64,000 nt of DNA from Vibrio diabolicus (GCA_001048675.1 CCKK01000024.1:1-64000); one strand, 5' to 3'; shown: positions 1-9,301, counted from the stretch's first letter. Notes: a model not told the origin generated them from the sequence alone. Made by a program: numbers and translations.

Positions 1-2
1 GT

Positions 3-233
3 CCAAAACTGCTGGGGCGGATCAGTTTCCTCGGTGCTCAAATTTTAAATCGAGATTTAGGTGATATTGCTGAAATTACGTTGTTGACCTATTGGGAAGG
101 TCTTGAATGTATCAAAGCATTTTCTGGTGAAGACATCAGTGTCGCTAAATTATATCCAGAGGATGAAGAGTACAAATGGAATCCAGATCGTCATGTTAGC
201 CACTATGAAGTCCGTGAGAACATGTGGTTATAA
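3..233 (+). CDS. antibiotic-biosynthesis-monooxygenase-like protein, 5' truncated by window edge
   Basis: An open frame enters from the left edge and stops at TAA 231-233, giving the last 76 residues. The visible stretch (EITLLTYWEGLECIKAF, SGEDISVAKLYPEDEEY, DRHVSHYEV) follows the pattern of small ABM-fold (dimeric ferredoxin-like) proteins, in which the W-x-S/G-LE-IKAF-GED segment is typical. It is probably a cassette-encoded hypothetical enzyme of unknown substrate. The stop codon lies at the start of an attC site, as expected of an integron cassette gene. The N-terminus and start are outside the window. Confidence 0.6.
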   Translation, partial: PKLLGRISFLGAQILNRDLGDIAEITLLTYWEGLECIKAFSGEDISVAKLYPEDEEYKWNPDRHVSHYEVRENMWL

Positions 234-352
234 CAAATTGTTCAAGAGTGATTCGGCACGCGTGGCATTTTTACTATGCGTTGGTTTTAGTGGTTAAGGC
301 GTTATGCGGAGGCTTCGGTATTGCGTGCCTCACACCTTAACAAGGCGCTGGC
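231..352 (+). repeat. integron attC site (VCR-like)
   Basis: Begins TAACAAATTGTTCAAGAGTG, contains CGCGTGGCATTTTTAC and the imperfectly self-complementary arms around GCGTTATGCGG, and ends near CCTTAACAAGGCGCTGGC. This is the layout of Vibrio superintegron repeats. The right edge is approximate because the insertion sequence begins immediately after it. Confidence 0.75.
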
Positions 353-354
353 GG

Positions 355-1666
355 ATCCCCTCATAATTCTCCCAACCCACAGGTATGCGTTAGGCGCTGA
401 TATTCCACCATCGCCCAGTGATATTGGGACTCTTGTATTCGGTACCTCCGATGACAACGTACTTCCTTACCAAGCCTAGGAATTGAGAGCACCCGACGAT
501 GCTTGATGGTTTTGGCTTGGAAGTCGTAATGCCAATTGGCCTGCATGGCGATTAAGCCATTCCACCACATGATGATTTCGGCCATCAATGCCATAAGCAA
601 TAAGATATCAATGCGTTTGGTGCAACGTGTTCGATTATGACGGAGCGCCAACCCGTAGGCTGGGCTTTTTAGATCTCGGAATGACTCTTCAATTTGCATT
701 CTTTTGGCGTACAAACGGGTTACTCTAATGCTGTTAAGTACATGATTGGGGATGTTCGTGACCAGAAGCCAAGGCTCCTTTGTGGAACACTTTTCCTGCC
801 GAGTGTTTTTGGCACGTTCGGCTGTGTCGATGGGCTTTTCTGCCTTTGGGATGACTCTTGTATAAGTAAGCAAAGCACTTAAGCGGTGAGCGTTTAGCCA
901 GTTGGCTTTCCCCTAAAAACTGCGGCTTATCTGTTGCTTGAGGGTAAAACGCTTTATTCCATTGCCAAGAGTGTTCACCACATTTAATCGAGACTTCGCC
1001 ACGTACACGTCCAAGCCAGAACCAACCTTTGTTGGCGACTTGCCGAAACCAAGTATTTCTAAAGCCTGCGTCGGAGACAATGATAGGTGTGCAACCTTCT
1101 GGGAGCAAAGACTGAAGCTTATCGAGAAAGTGTTGATGGCTCTTCGGTGAGTTATAGTTTTTGTACTCAAATGCCTGCTCATAAAGCGTGACGGCGCGTC
1201 CTTTAACAGATACCGAAGCGCGTAATGTCATATAGCGCAGTTGCTCTCGAACATCAGACCAATCAACCAGGACCACGGGAAAAGGATCAGCACGGGTAAT
1301 AAAGGAGGCATGCCATTTATATATGGACTCTTTTTCACGGTGTAGCTTGCGATTACCAAGTAGTCGGTCGATACGTTTGATGGCATGTTTCACGGTGGTA
1401 TCAGTGTCGAGAGCTCTTCCAATTTTAGTGAGTGTTAGATCAGAGCCATCCAGAACCGCTTTGGTTGCAAGTATCAGAGATCTAAGTCGTTTTTTGTGAA
1501 TTTCAGGGCATTGATTCTCAATCGTTTGCTGTAGAATTTGAATGTCGCGCATCGTTAGGGCTCCCTATTAAATCCATTTAATCAGGTGTGTTTTTGGCGA
1601 AATTCATTAGATCAGAATGAGCGATGTGCGTCTACTCATTGTTTTATATAGAAATTATGAGGGGAT
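355..1666 (-). mobile_element. IS10-like insertion sequence (IS4 family)
   Basis: About 1.31 kb, close to the 1,329 bp of IS10. The ends are inverted repeats sharing ATCCCCTCATAATT (355-368 and, inverted, 1653-1666), resembling the IS10 end AATCCCCTAATGATTT. A transposase-type reading frame fills it on the minus strand. It sits between a complete attC on the left and only the terminal part of another (AACAAGGCGTTATG, 1673-1687) on the right, so insertion or a later deletion seems to have removed most of a cassette. No clear 9-bp target duplication could be picked out by eye. Confidence 0.8.
361..1552 (-). pseudogene. IS10-like transposase with a frameshift
   Basis: The first frame (from ATG 1552) matches the IS10 transposase along its length, including TVKHAIKRIDRLLGNRKLH, VDWSDVREQLRYMTLRAS and IVSDAGFRNTWF. 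After YLYKSHPKGRKAHRHSRT near 810 the match moves to the neighbouring frame, which continues KEPWLLVTNIPN, YAKRMQIEESFRDLKSP and AYGLALRHNRT to the stop at 361. The YREK-type residues with the last catalytic glutamate (QIEESFRDLK) are therefore in the second frame. The shift is consistent with one extra base, possibly in the run of five A (minus strand) in CCAAAAACAC. IS4-family elements are not known for programmed frameshifting, so this is probably an inactive copy or a sequencing indel. Confidence 0.85.
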
Positions 1667-1714
1667 TCGTAAGAACAAGGCGTTATGTGTTTTGGCGAAA
1701 GTCTCAAACTTTAG

Positions 1715-2206
1715 ATGAGCATGTCTGTTAATCTTGGTGTCGGCAACAATAAACTATCAAGGACTGATTTAATGTTTAATTGGACAAATCCTAAGCAAAT
1801 CGATCTCACTCAACCATATCTGTATTTCATTAAGATCTCTGCTGAACAAAAGGAGTTTCGTTATATTGGTAAAGCTTCGAATAAAGCGAGACTGAATGAG
1901 TACAAATCTAACGTGGTAAAGATTCTCGAAGGAAAGTCTCGACGACCGGTGTTAAAAAGAGATGGCTCTCTTCAATCACAAGGTAACTTGAAATACCGAT
2001 ACGTTCACCTTGTGTTAGCTAATGCTCAAAAAAGGGGCTGGGATATAGAGCATTACCCAATTGAAAATGTAGCTAAGCAAGACCTAAATTCTCGAGAGTT
2101 AACACTTATAGATGAGTTTGAGTGTAATATGAATGATGGCTCAACTTGGTTAATTGAACAATTTTCTGAACTATCAGAGCAATTGCTACAAACAGTACGC
2201 ACATAA
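1715..2206 (+). CDS. GIY-YIG-like cassette protein
   Basis: A 163-residue protein from the first ATG; a second ATG at 1772 (MFNWTNPKQI) would give a shorter product and neither has a convincing ribosome site. The segment PYLYFIKISAEQKEFRYIGKA, followed by ARLNEYKSN, resembles the two motif strands of GIY-YIG domains (here LYF...RYIG), and the family's distal glutamate may be in LNSRELTLIDEFE. It lies alone between integron sites, as a cassette gene. Function unknown; the GIY-YIG assignment is by motif pattern only. Confidence 0.55.
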   Translation: MSMSVNLGVGNNKLSRTDLMFNWTNPKQIDLTQPYLYFIKISAEQKEFRYIGKASNKARLNEYKSNVVKILEGKSRRPVLKRDGSLQSQGNLKYRYVHLVLANAQKRGWDIEHYPIENVAKQDLNSRELTLIDEFECNMNDGSTWLIEQFSELSEQLLQTVRT

Positions 2207-2296
2207 CAACTATTTAAGAGAAATTCGCAACGCGTGGCGTTGCAATTAGTGTTTAAGGTGGTGTACGTGCACCTCATCATCTCAACAGGGCGTTAG
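2204..2296 (+). repeat. integron attC site (VCR-like)
   Basis: Starts at the stop codon of the preceding gene with TAACAACTATTTAAGAG, contains CAACGCGTGGCGTTG and a central hairpin, and ends TCAACAGGGCGTTAG. It separates the two GIY-YIG-like cassettes. Confidence 0.8.
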
Positions 2297-2320
2297 CAGA
2301 ATAGGATAGAAACGACAGTA

Positions 2321-2773
2321 ATGGAATACTTGGATAGATTAATTAGAACCTGTGAAACAGCTAAAGCAGCCAAACCTAAATCTGATTTTAAGGTTTTTAG
2401 CTTTAATGAAATTCCAGACCTTGATAAAGGGATTTATATCATCAAAGAGGTTGGCGGATGCGCAGATAGTACGTTTGAATCATTCGTAGATTTTAAGCGG
2501 AAAAAGCTTAAAGCATGTAGCAAAGTAAATACCCCATCACATGTTCTATATGTCGGTTCCTCAACTACTGGTTTACGAAAAAGGTTAAGACAACATCTGA
2601 TTTATTGTCCTGACAAAACGTACTCATTACACATGTATAAATGGTTCGATGGTAATTATGAGGTTCGAATTCTTGAATATGATGTTCCAATAGAGATCCT
2701 TCAGCTCATTGAAGATGCAATATCATACGATTTGAAGCCTGCTTTTGGTAAGCAAGGTGGAAACAATAAATAG
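2321..2773 (+). CDS. GIY-YIG domain protein, integron cassette
   Basis: A 150-residue protein. The GIY-YIG pattern is clear: KGIYIIKEVGG (about residues 40-50), then HVLYVGSSTTGLRKRLRQHL (about 78-97) with the conserved arginine, and EDAISYDLKPAFGKQGGNN at the C-terminus, which supplies the usual distal glutamate and asparagine-rich end. The family cuts DNA in repair, restriction or homing; no partner gene is visible. The start ATG follows an attC, and another attC follows the stop. Confidence 0.75.
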   Translation: MEYLDRLIRTCETAKAAKPKSDFKVFSFNEIPDLDKGIYIIKEVGGCADSTFESFVDFKRKKLKACSKVNTPSHVLYVGSSTTGLRKRLRQHLIYCPDKTYSLHMYKWFDGNYEVRILEYDVPIEILQLIEDAISYDLKPAFGKQGGNNK

Positions 2774-2793
2774 GATCGCTTTGATAATTCTGC

Positions 2794-2914
2794 GAACAAA
2801 CTGTTCGAGATGGCTTCGTAGCGCTTGGCGCTTTCACCCCAAGCCAGTTTAGTGTTTATGGCACAATTGTTTAACTAAGGTATTAGCGTCGTTGATACCT
2901 TAACAGGGCATTAT
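2794..2914 (+). repeat. integron attC site (VCR-like)
   Basis: Runs from AACAAACTGTTCGAGATGG through GCGCTTGGCGC to CCTTAACAGGGCATTATG. The arms near TAAGGTATTAGCG and GATACCTTAACAGG are complementary, as in long VCR-type sites. Confidence 0.75.
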
Positions 2915-2999
2915 GATCCACAAGATAGCGAACATCAGAAGTAAGGTAGTTTGTACTAAATTACGGTATTATGTGTAATTAATCAAAATGTAGCTACTT

Positions 3000-3296
3000 A
3001 TGAACATACCCACTTTTTCTACACCGACTTATCCCTCAAAAATATCTTGCTCTAACTGTAAAGCATGCTGTTGCCGGCTGGAGGTAATGATCATTTCTGA
3101 TACGGAAGTACCAGAACAGTATATAAAACGTGATCAGTATGGTAGTGAGTCAATGCTGCGTCTAAGTGATGGTTGGTGTGCTGCTTTAGATAGAGACAGT
3201 TTAATGTGCAAAATTTATGAAAATCGTCCTTGGATATGTCGCGAGTTTGAAATGGCTTCAGATGAATGTTTGGATGAACGAGATAAGTTCATGTAA
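3000..3296 (+). CDS. YkgJ-family cysteine-cluster protein, integron cassette
   Basis: A 98-residue protein with eight cysteines: CSNCKACCCRLEV near the N-terminus, DGWCAALDRDSLMCKIYENRPWICREFE in the centre and DECLDE near the end. This spacing (CxxCxxCC ... C ... CxIYxxRPxxCR) is typical of the YkgJ family of putative zinc- or iron-chelating proteins. Exact role unknown. It is the last cassette before the non-integron part of the window. Confidence 0.75.
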   Translation: MNIPTFSTPTYPSKISCSNCKACCCRLEVMIISDTEVPEQYIKRDQYGSESMLRLSDGWCAALDRDSLMCKIYENRPWICREFEMASDECLDERDKFM

Positions 3297-3321
3297 ATCA
3301 TATTGCTAAGGTTTGTTTTGT

Positions 3322-3425
3322 TCGTAAAATCAATCGCTCAAGAATGATTCGGCACACGCGGCAATTTCATATGCGTTTGATGTTTATAATTAAGGTGCTG
3401 CAATATTACGTTACTTAATCTTAAA
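3322..3425 (+). repeat. degenerate attC remnant
   Basis: CAATCGCTCAAGAATGATTCGGCACACGCGGCAATTTCATATGCG resembles the left half of the attC at 231-352, followed by AATTAAGGTGCTGC and TTACTTAATC, but the closing core is lost. It seems to mark the end of the cassette array. The rest of 3426-3763 shows no gene or clear signal. Confidence 0.5.
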
Positions 3426-3763
3426 ATTGGGTTCGAGCTCAATCCAGTAAAATAAAGCTTTAGAAGCAGATAGCATTTCTTACTACTCGCTACTTGAGGA
3501 ACGAGGAACGAGAAATGAGCTAACCTGTAAAAGATTATGTTTTTTTACATCGAGACTACTTACATGCTGGATTACGAGATAGACGAAGCTTGGTAACAAG
3601 TTTCGCTTGCTTGACTTGACAAAAAATGCTTATGGGACAGCTCAACCTAATACACTTGAATTTTAAGAATAGAGGTATCTTGAAGTTGTAAACTTTATAT
3701 GTTCGCTAAGTCTGAATTAAGTTACAACGAACTTAGAGTAAATGGCACATTAAATTGATAGAG

Positions 3764-5353
3764 TCAGTTAACCTTATGCACCTCAGTTCTATTTCTACCG
3801 TTACGTTTTGCTTGGTAAAGCGCATCATCAGCACCTTTAAGAATAGCGTTGATCGGTTCTCTTTCTGCAAACCATTGAGACATGCCGATAGAAATAGTTA
3901 CGTGACCTACGACGTCAAACTCGTTTGACTCAATGGCTTTTCGGATTCTCTCCGCAACGTATTCAGCTTGACGTATGTTAGTTTTAACTAAAAAGACCAT
4001 GAACTCCTCTCCGCCAGAGCGGCAGACAATATCCATCTCTCTCGCCTGAGCCTTGATAATATTTGCCACACTGACAAGTAAGGCATCACCGGCATCATGG
4101 CCAAAGGTATCATTGACTTTTTTGAAATAGTCAACATCCAGAGCGAGCACAGAAAATGGAGTGTTTTGTATACGCAAGTTATCAATGGCTTTATCTAAAC
4201 CTCGACGGTTTAACAGCCCTGTCATTGAATCCGTTAAAGTATCGATATGCAGTTGGTCAATGGTGTTGGATACAATGTTGAATGCGCTGAGAAATGAACA
4301 CTTTAGATGTGAAGCTTCAAAATACCAAGGTTTAACTTCATTTAAGTCTCGTATAGCAGAAGTACGGTTTTCAAAGCTTTTGACTACATTAGCTAGCTGC
4401 CACAACGGTTTTGAGATAAAAGCCGCAGATATCCAAATAACTAAAAGCGTGATGGCTCCAATTGGAAAAGTTTCTACAAGCACATACCACATTTGGTCGT
4501 TAAGTACAGAAAAAGTTAAGCCTTCTGATTTCTGTGCAACTATCCCCCAACCTGAAGCATTAACTGGTGCGTACCCAGTAAGCATATCAATACCCTTGGA
4601 GTTAATGATGGCTTTACCACCTTTATTTCCCTGAATAACATCATTTATCGCGTCATTATTAACAATGACTTCTCCCACTCTTTGCCGATCAGGGTGATAG
4701 ATCAATGTCTGATTCTTATCCACAACGTAGAGGTATGACCCATCTCTATAGCTATGTTGCCCAAGTATGCCCATTAACATGTTCTTCTTATCGAGATAAA
4801 TAGAGCCACTGACATATCCTAAATACTCTTTTTGTTCGGAGAAAATAGGGTGGGAAATACTTATCAGATAATTACCTGCAGGAGATACGAAGGGATCAGT
4901 CACAATTGGAGACTTAGCTTTCAATGATTGTAGCGAACTTTCACTTGTTAATTGGACACCTTTCACTTGTATTGCTTCAGGTGAAACGGCAACAATAATT
5001 CCCTTCGCATTGACGATGACTACAGAGTTAAAGGCATTGGTTTGGAGCCTCAACCGATCCACTTCTTGTTGCAACTCATCTGTATCTCGCACCTTGCTTC
5101 TAAGCATAAGTGCGCTGTACTCCAATTGTGATAGTGCTGATTCAATGAAAGTGTCCGTCATTCTGGCCATTTTTTCAGCGTAAACACGATTGGATTCAAT
5201 GGTGTTAGTGACAGTTAGTTCACGTTGAACATAATATATGGAGTAAAAAGCGTTTAGAAGGGTGACCATCATACTAAAGATGCTTAAAAGTAGTATCAGT
5301 TGTCTTAAATTTAACTTATCTCTCAGCCACTTTGATTCATCCAGGTATTCCAT
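3764..5353 (-). CDS. membrane Cache-GGDEF diguanylate cyclase
   Basis: A 529-residue inner-membrane enzyme predicted to make cyclic di-GMP from GTP. The order is: membrane segment about 17-40 (LILLLSIFSMMVTLLNAFY), a periplasmic dCache-like sensor about 45-285, a second membrane segment about 295-315, and a C-terminal GGDEF domain. The active site reads SGGEEF near residue 446 and an inhibitory RxxD site (REMD) lies five residues upstream, so both catalysis and product inhibition are expected. DVDYFKKVNDTFGHDAGD, which binds metal and substrate, is intact. It is divergent from the EAL gene at 5725, suggesting opposed cyclase and phosphodiesterase activities. Confidence 0.9.
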   Translation of the reverse strand: MEYLDESKWLRDKLNLRQLILLLSIFSMMVTLLNAFYSIYYVQRELTVTNTIESNRVYAEKMARMTDTFIESALSQLEYSALMLRSKVRDTDELQQEVDRLRLQTNAFNSVVIVNAKGIIVAVSPEAIQVKGVQLTSESSLQSLKAKSPIVTDPFVSPAGNYLISISHPIFSEQKEYLGYVSGSIYLDKKNMLMGILGQHSYRDGSYLYVVDKNQTLIYHPDRQRVGEVIVNNDAINDVIQGNKGGKAIINSKGIDMLTGYAPVNASGWGIVAQKSEGLTFSVLNDQMWYVLVETFPIGAITLLVIWISAAFISKPLWQLANVVKSFENRTSAIRDLNEVKPWYFEASHLKCSFLSAFNIVSNTIDQLHIDTLTDSMTGLLNRRGLDKAIDNLRIQNTPFSVLALDVDYFKKVNDTFGHDAGDALLVSVANIIKAQAREMDIVCRSGGEEFMVFLVKTNIRQAEYVAERIRKAIESNEFDVVGHVTISIGMSQWFAEREPINAILKGADDALYQAKRNGRNRTEVHKVN

Positions 5354-5724
5354 AAATTAAGTCATCCATTGGTCTATTAAAAGTGATTCTACTCGTAACT
5401 GTACATCGATTAAATCCAGTTTGAACAGATTTGACAGTTCAGTTATGTTTGAGATGCAACTTCCTTATTAGCTTATATCTTTCTTGAAACTCATATAAGC
5501 AACATAGATGGCAAACATACAGCCACTAAGCTCTAAACCTGAACCATATTAGGAGGGGGCAATTAGAGGTTCTTGTTACGACGAAACGTCAACTTAAACC
5601 GTAAAAGCATGTGTCTAATATGATTTTGAAAATTTAATTGATATGTTGCTAGCTTGATATGCAATGTGGTGATAGTTTACTTATTTAAGTATGCTCTTAA
5701 CCTTGGGCTGTACACGAGTAATTT
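5354..5724. other. divergent intergenic region between the two c-di-GMP genes
   Basis: About 370 bp, AT-rich, containing the promoters of both neighbours. TTGATATG-type elements occur twice around 5638-5662, but no promoter, terminator or operator could be assigned with confidence. Confidence 0.3.
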
Positions 5725-7233
5725 GTGGTTTATATGAAAAAAAACTTTCTCAGCTCCGCTAAGCTCGTTTTGTCCTACTTTGCATTCGCGTCAATGTGGG
5801 TATTGTTCTCAGACAAAGCGGTAGAGCTTCTATCTAACAATCAACAAGTATACACCTTGGTACAGTCTCTAAAAGGAATGCTATTTGTTGTGATCACCTC
5901 TTTCTTGCTGTGGGGACTGATAAAAAAGAACAACAGGTATATTGAACGAGCCAATGACATTGACTATGTAACCGGTTTACATAGTCCCTACGTCTTTTTT
6001 CGCTATTTGGAACAAAAGCTTCGTAATACAAAAAAGGATGAACATTATGTTTTATTTCTTCTCGATATAGACAATTTTAAGCCCGTTTCCGACCGAATCG
6101 GTTTTGTAAAGAGCAATCTGTTTCTAAAAGATATCGCACAATCGATTAACTCTTCTACCGTTTCTCCACTTTTCTCTTCAAGGGTGCATTCTGATGGGTT
6201 TGCTTGTTTGATTCGCATGGAAAGCGAAAGTCAAGTTGATATGCACTTAGCACTTATTCAAAGGCAGTTTAAGCAGAACTCAAAACGTCATGGTATTGAT
6301 TTGACATGCTCCATCGGTGCTGCGATTTATCCATTTGATGGGGAAAGTGTGAAACAGCTCATGTCGTCAGCTAAATATGCACTTGCTCAAGCAAAGATTA
6401 CGAAAAACACTATCCGCTACCACGACAAAGAGCTCGCTAAACATGAACTCCAGAGACAACAGATGACTTCAGACTTACGTAACGCAATACGAGAAGGCCA
6501 AATACAGATTGTATTTCAACCAAAGTATAGCCTTAAAGATAAGAGAGTCGCTGGAGTTGAAGTGCTCTCTCGATGGAAACACCCCGAATATGGAGATATA
6601 TCTCCTGCAGTATTTATCACACTGGCAGAAGAGAACAATCTCTGCAGTGCTCTAACAGAACTAGTCCTCAAGCAAGCATCAAAGCAACTTAGAGAAACGC
6701 AGCTTCTAGGACGAGCCATTCAAGAGGTATCAGTGAACCTTTCTGCTACTGAGCTAAATAGCATTGAAGATATGCATCGTATCGAAAATTACTTAAAAAA
6801 AGACCTTGATTTTGCACAATACCTCTGTTTGGAAATAACAGAGACAGCAACGTTAAACGATGTAGAACAATGCGCAAGTCTAGTCAGAGAACTCAAGAAA
6901 TCTGGTGTGAGGTTCTCTATTGATGACTTCGGTATTGGCTATACCTCATTTGCAATATTCAATAAGTTGGATGTCGATGAAATAAAAATAGATCGAAGCT
7001 TCATTAAAAACATCGCTATTGATTATCGCTCAAGAGCGATCACTTCCGGCATAGTCAACATCGCAAAGGGATTTGGTATTCAAGTCGTTGCTGAAGGGGT
7101 AGAGACCCTTGAACAGTTGTGTGTTCTAGAAGAGTTAGATTGTGAGCTAGCTCAAGGGTTCTATTTAAGTCGTCCAATCCCCATTGCTTTATTGGATAGA
7201 AAATTAAATAACATCGCAAATGTTATATATTAA
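5725..7233 (+). CDS. membrane degenerate-GGDEF/EAL phosphodiesterase
   Basis: A 502-residue protein with two membrane segments (about 12-30 and 48-66), a GGDEF domain and an EAL domain. The GGDEF signature is degenerate (HSDGF near residue 157), so cyclase activity is not expected. The EAL domain keeps the catalytic set: EVLSRW for EALxRW near 278, VNLSA, EITETA, SIDDFGIGYTSF, EIKIDRSFI, AEGVETLEQ and the final QGFYLSRP. It should hydrolyse cyclic di-GMP. The start could be GTG 5725 or ATG 5734; neither has a strong ribosome site. Confidence 0.9.
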   Translation: MVYMKKNFLSSAKLVLSYFAFASMWVLFSDKAVELLSNNQQVYTLVQSLKGMLFVVITSFLLWGLIKKNNRYIERANDIDYVTGLHSPYVFFRYLEQKLRNTKKDEHYVLFLLDIDNFKPVSDRIGFVKSNLFLKDIAQSINSSTVSPLFSSRVHSDGFACLIRMESESQVDMHLALIQRQFKQNSKRHGIDLTCSIGAAIYPFDGESVKQLMSSAKYALAQAKITKNTIRYHDKELAKHELQRQQMTSDLRNAIREGQIQIVFQPKYSLKDKRVAGVEVLSRWKHPEYGDISPAVFITLAEENNLCSALTELVLKQASKQLRETQLLGRAIQEVSVNLSATELNSIEDMHRIENYLKKDLDFAQYLCLEITETATLNDVEQCASLVRELKKSGVRFSIDDFGIGYTSFAIFNKLDVDEIKIDRSFIKNIAIDYRSRAITSGIVNIAKGFGIQVVAEGVETLEQLCVLEELDCELAQGFYLSRPIPIALLDRKLNNIANVIY

Positions 7234-7313
7234 GATGTTGTATTCCCCTCTCTGCTCTTTTGCAGGGAGCACCCTAGCCATTAAAGGTGGTGCTGCATTA
7301 TGTGGTGAATTTT
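7234..7313. other. junction between chromosome-like and phage-plasmid DNA
   Basis: The genes on either side converge here. Chi octamers are absent to the left and frequent to the right from 7583 on. No integrase attachment duplication, tRNA or insertion-sequence end is recognisable, so the nature of the join is not clear. Confidence 0.4.
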
Positions 7314-7826
7314 CTACTTAAGTAATTTGTTAAAATCACGCATTGGTATGCAGATATAAATCACGCCCACATTCGCTGTGCCATAGCCAACGGCTTTATG
7401 TACGTACCACCACACGGTTCGTAATCCCTCGGCGGTTTCTTCATCCCATTCCAGTACACTACCGATAGGAACATGGTGCGAAGCAATACGCAGCATTAGC
7501 GGCTCCAAGGACTCGCCAAGGTTTTCGTCGCCATCATCCATCATGAAGAAGTTCTCTTGCTCATCTGGACAATCCAATAAAGCCACCAGCTCTGGCTCAA
7601 GATAAGTAAGCGTGTCTTGGTTGGTTTCTAGCTCTAACACTGACTCGCTTTGGTAATTATCATCCGTTGGTTCCAGTTCTGGATCCGCAGGGCGATAAAG
7701 GGACGCTTCAAAGTGATCAGGTGATAGTTTGATGGCCTTAATCCAATCATCCCTTAAAACACGGTTAAAGGGCACATGGCCTTGGTATCGAGCCTTTCTT
7801 ACTACAGGTTTAACTGCGTCACTCAT
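7314..7826 (-). CDS. hypothetical acidic protein, last gene of the 9.9-7.3 kb operon
   Basis: 170 residues, not recognised. The N-terminal 40 residues are basic (VVRKARYQGHVPFNRVLRDDW), the middle is strongly acidic (PADPELEPTDDNYQSES, DDGDENLGESLE), and the C-terminus is hydrophobic and aromatic (GLRTVWWYVHKAVGYG). Its ATG overlaps the stop of the upstream gene by four bases, so it is probably translationally coupled to it. It is likely a phage structural or lytic protein by position, but nothing in the sequence proves that. Confidence 0.6.
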   Translation of the reverse strand: MSDAVKPVVRKARYQGHVPFNRVLRDDWIKAIKLSPDHFEASLYRPADPELEPTDDNYQSESVLELETNQDTLTYLEPELVALLDCPDEQENFFMMDDGDENLGESLEPLMLRIASHHVPIGSVLEWDEETAEGLRTVWWYVHKAVGYGTANVGVIYICIPMRDFNKLLK

Positions 7827-8974
7827 TTGATGATTCTCTCTAATCTGCTTGGTGTTACGTTCATCAATTTTGCGAAGTTGGTCAGAGCTTCACTCTTAGT
7901 CTTTCCTTGCAGCTTGTAGCCGTCATGGAAGTTCTGGAAGCCGACCTTAATCATATCGATATAACCTTTCTTCTCGTAGGACTCCTGACGCAGTTTGCGC
8001 GCTTGGCGCTTAATAGTTTCGCTTTCCCGTTTCTGTTTGGCGATCTGTTTTTCCATTGCGTTCTGAGCACGTAGATATTTCGCGTGTTCGCGCGTAGCTG
8101 CGGCCTTATCCACCATTGTTTTACGGTTGCGAGCGGCGGCTTTCTTCTCTTTCTCGTTGAGCAAGTACGTTTTGTTATCTGAGCCAAAACCAACACGGCG
8201 CGCTTGCTGTTTCATTTGGTTGGCCAAGATGCGTTGCCATGCCAGTGATTGCAGCATGGTTGTTGCCTTAAGGACGTGTTTACATGCCACACCGGACAAT
8301 TCAGGGTTTCGGATTTTCGGGAATGCAAACTCTTTAGGCGGCGCGATACAGTAGTTACCCATAGTGGCCAAGTATCGATACCAATACTGGTGACGTCCGC
8401 AGTCGCAATCAAAGGAAATACGGCCAGCACACGCCAGTTGCACCGCTTGGTTGTAATCCCCATTAGGCAATTCGTGTAGTAGTTCATCCCACTGCTCAAA
8501 ACGCACCTTTACTCGGTGTTCTTCATGCCTAGACACGCTTGAGGCTCGGACACGAATAAGCGCGACATTGTTCTTAATACCGATCAACGTGGCCTTGTGA
8601 ATGCCCGTACCGTCATCGACACGGTTGTTAGCACGGTCTACGTCCATTTGACGCGAGTTCTTCACCAAAAAGGCATAGGTAATACCCGCTGTCTTGCTGT
8701 CATAGACCTCTTTGTGTCGCTGGCGAGCCTTGTCGAACTTGATCAGTTCTTCTTTGGTAAACCGTTGCCCTTTAGCCTTTTCGCCTAGCGCTTTTAATGC
8801 CTTATTAGTTGGCTTGGCCAACGTTGAGGCGGTCAGCGTTCGCTTGGCATTACGGCGGTTTCTCTTTTGCGCCTGTTCAATCTTGTTGAATAGCTGGTTG
8901 AACTGCTTTTCATTGAGACCAAGGCTGGCAAATGAGCCGTTATCCCGTTTCTCCGCTTCAAACTTCTTCGGCAT
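7823..8974 (-). CDS. hypothetical protein with SWIM-like Cys/His cluster
   Basis: 383 residues. A central cluster DCDCGRHQYWYRYLATMGNYC followed by GVACKHVLKAT gives a CxCxxH...C...CxH arrangement like SWIM zinc fingers, near residues 193-235. The C-terminal third is very basic with a predicted helical stretch (KEKKAAARNRKTMVDKAAATREH) and ends in a short HTH-like element (LMNVTPSRLERIIK). The composition suggests nucleic-acid or protein binding. It sits four bases after the upstream gene and overlaps the downstream one, within a four-gene operon. I do not recognise a named family. Confidence 0.6.
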   Translation of the reverse strand: MPKKFEAEKRDNGSFASLGLNEKQFNQLFNKIEQAQKRNRRNAKRTLTASTLAKPTNKALKALGEKAKGQRFTKEELIKFDKARQRHKEVYDSKTAGITYAFLVKNSRQMDVDRANNRVDDGTGIHKATLIGIKNNVALIRVRASSVSRHEEHRVKVRFEQWDELLHELPNGDYNQAVQLACAGRISFDCDCGRHQYWYRYLATMGNYCIAPPKEFAFPKIRNPELSGVACKHVLKATTMLQSLAWQRILANQMKQQARRVGFGSDNKTYLLNEKEKKAAARNRKTMVDKAAATREHAKYLRAQNAMEKQIAKQKRESETIKRQARKLRQESYEKKGYIDMIKVGFQNFHDGYKLQGKTKSEALTNFAKLMNVTPSRLERIIK

Positions 8975-8977
8975 AAG

Positions 8978-9301
8978 TTACAGCCCCATTTCGTCCATGA
9001 ATTGACGCATGGAACGACGCACCCAAGATGCTGGTGGAAGCTTGATGGTTTCGCCAACAGGTAGCGGATTCATTGGGTCGTCTACGTCACAGACCAGACT
9101 TACCAGCCAATCAAGCTCAACCGTGGCGTAAGCTCTGTAAGAGACAAGATCCGCACGATAAACCTCATCAAGTCGAATGGTGTACTCAAACAGATCGGTA
9201 TTGCCCGAACGGTTGACGTATTCCATGACGATGGCAAAGAAATGCGCCCGTAGAATATCGTCCTCGATGTTCTCTGCTGAGAGGCGGGATAACTTACTCA
9301 T
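8978..9301 (-). CDS. hypothetical protein in the 9.9-7.3 kb operon
   Basis: 107 residues from ATG 9301, preceded by GGGGTG at suitable distance; a GTG six bases upstream (9307) is the alternative. No membrane segment or known motif. It overlaps the end of the upstream gene (stop at 9294), which indicates coupling. Function unknown. Confidence 0.6.
   Translation of the reverse strand: MSKLSRLSAENIEDDILRAHFFAIVMEYVNRSGNTDLFEYTIRLDEVYRADLVSYRAYATVELDWLVSLVCDVDDPMNPLPVGETIKLPPASWVRRSMRQFMDEMGL

Noticed and set aside
103..297. Rightward frame of 64 codons near the left edge
   Set aside because: It is a shadow of the partial monooxygenase-like gene in another frame and runs on into the attC.
361..1552. 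Programmed frameshift in the IS10-like transposase
   Set aside because: IS4-family members use a single frame; only five A at the shift and no stimulator hairpin, so decay or error is simpler.
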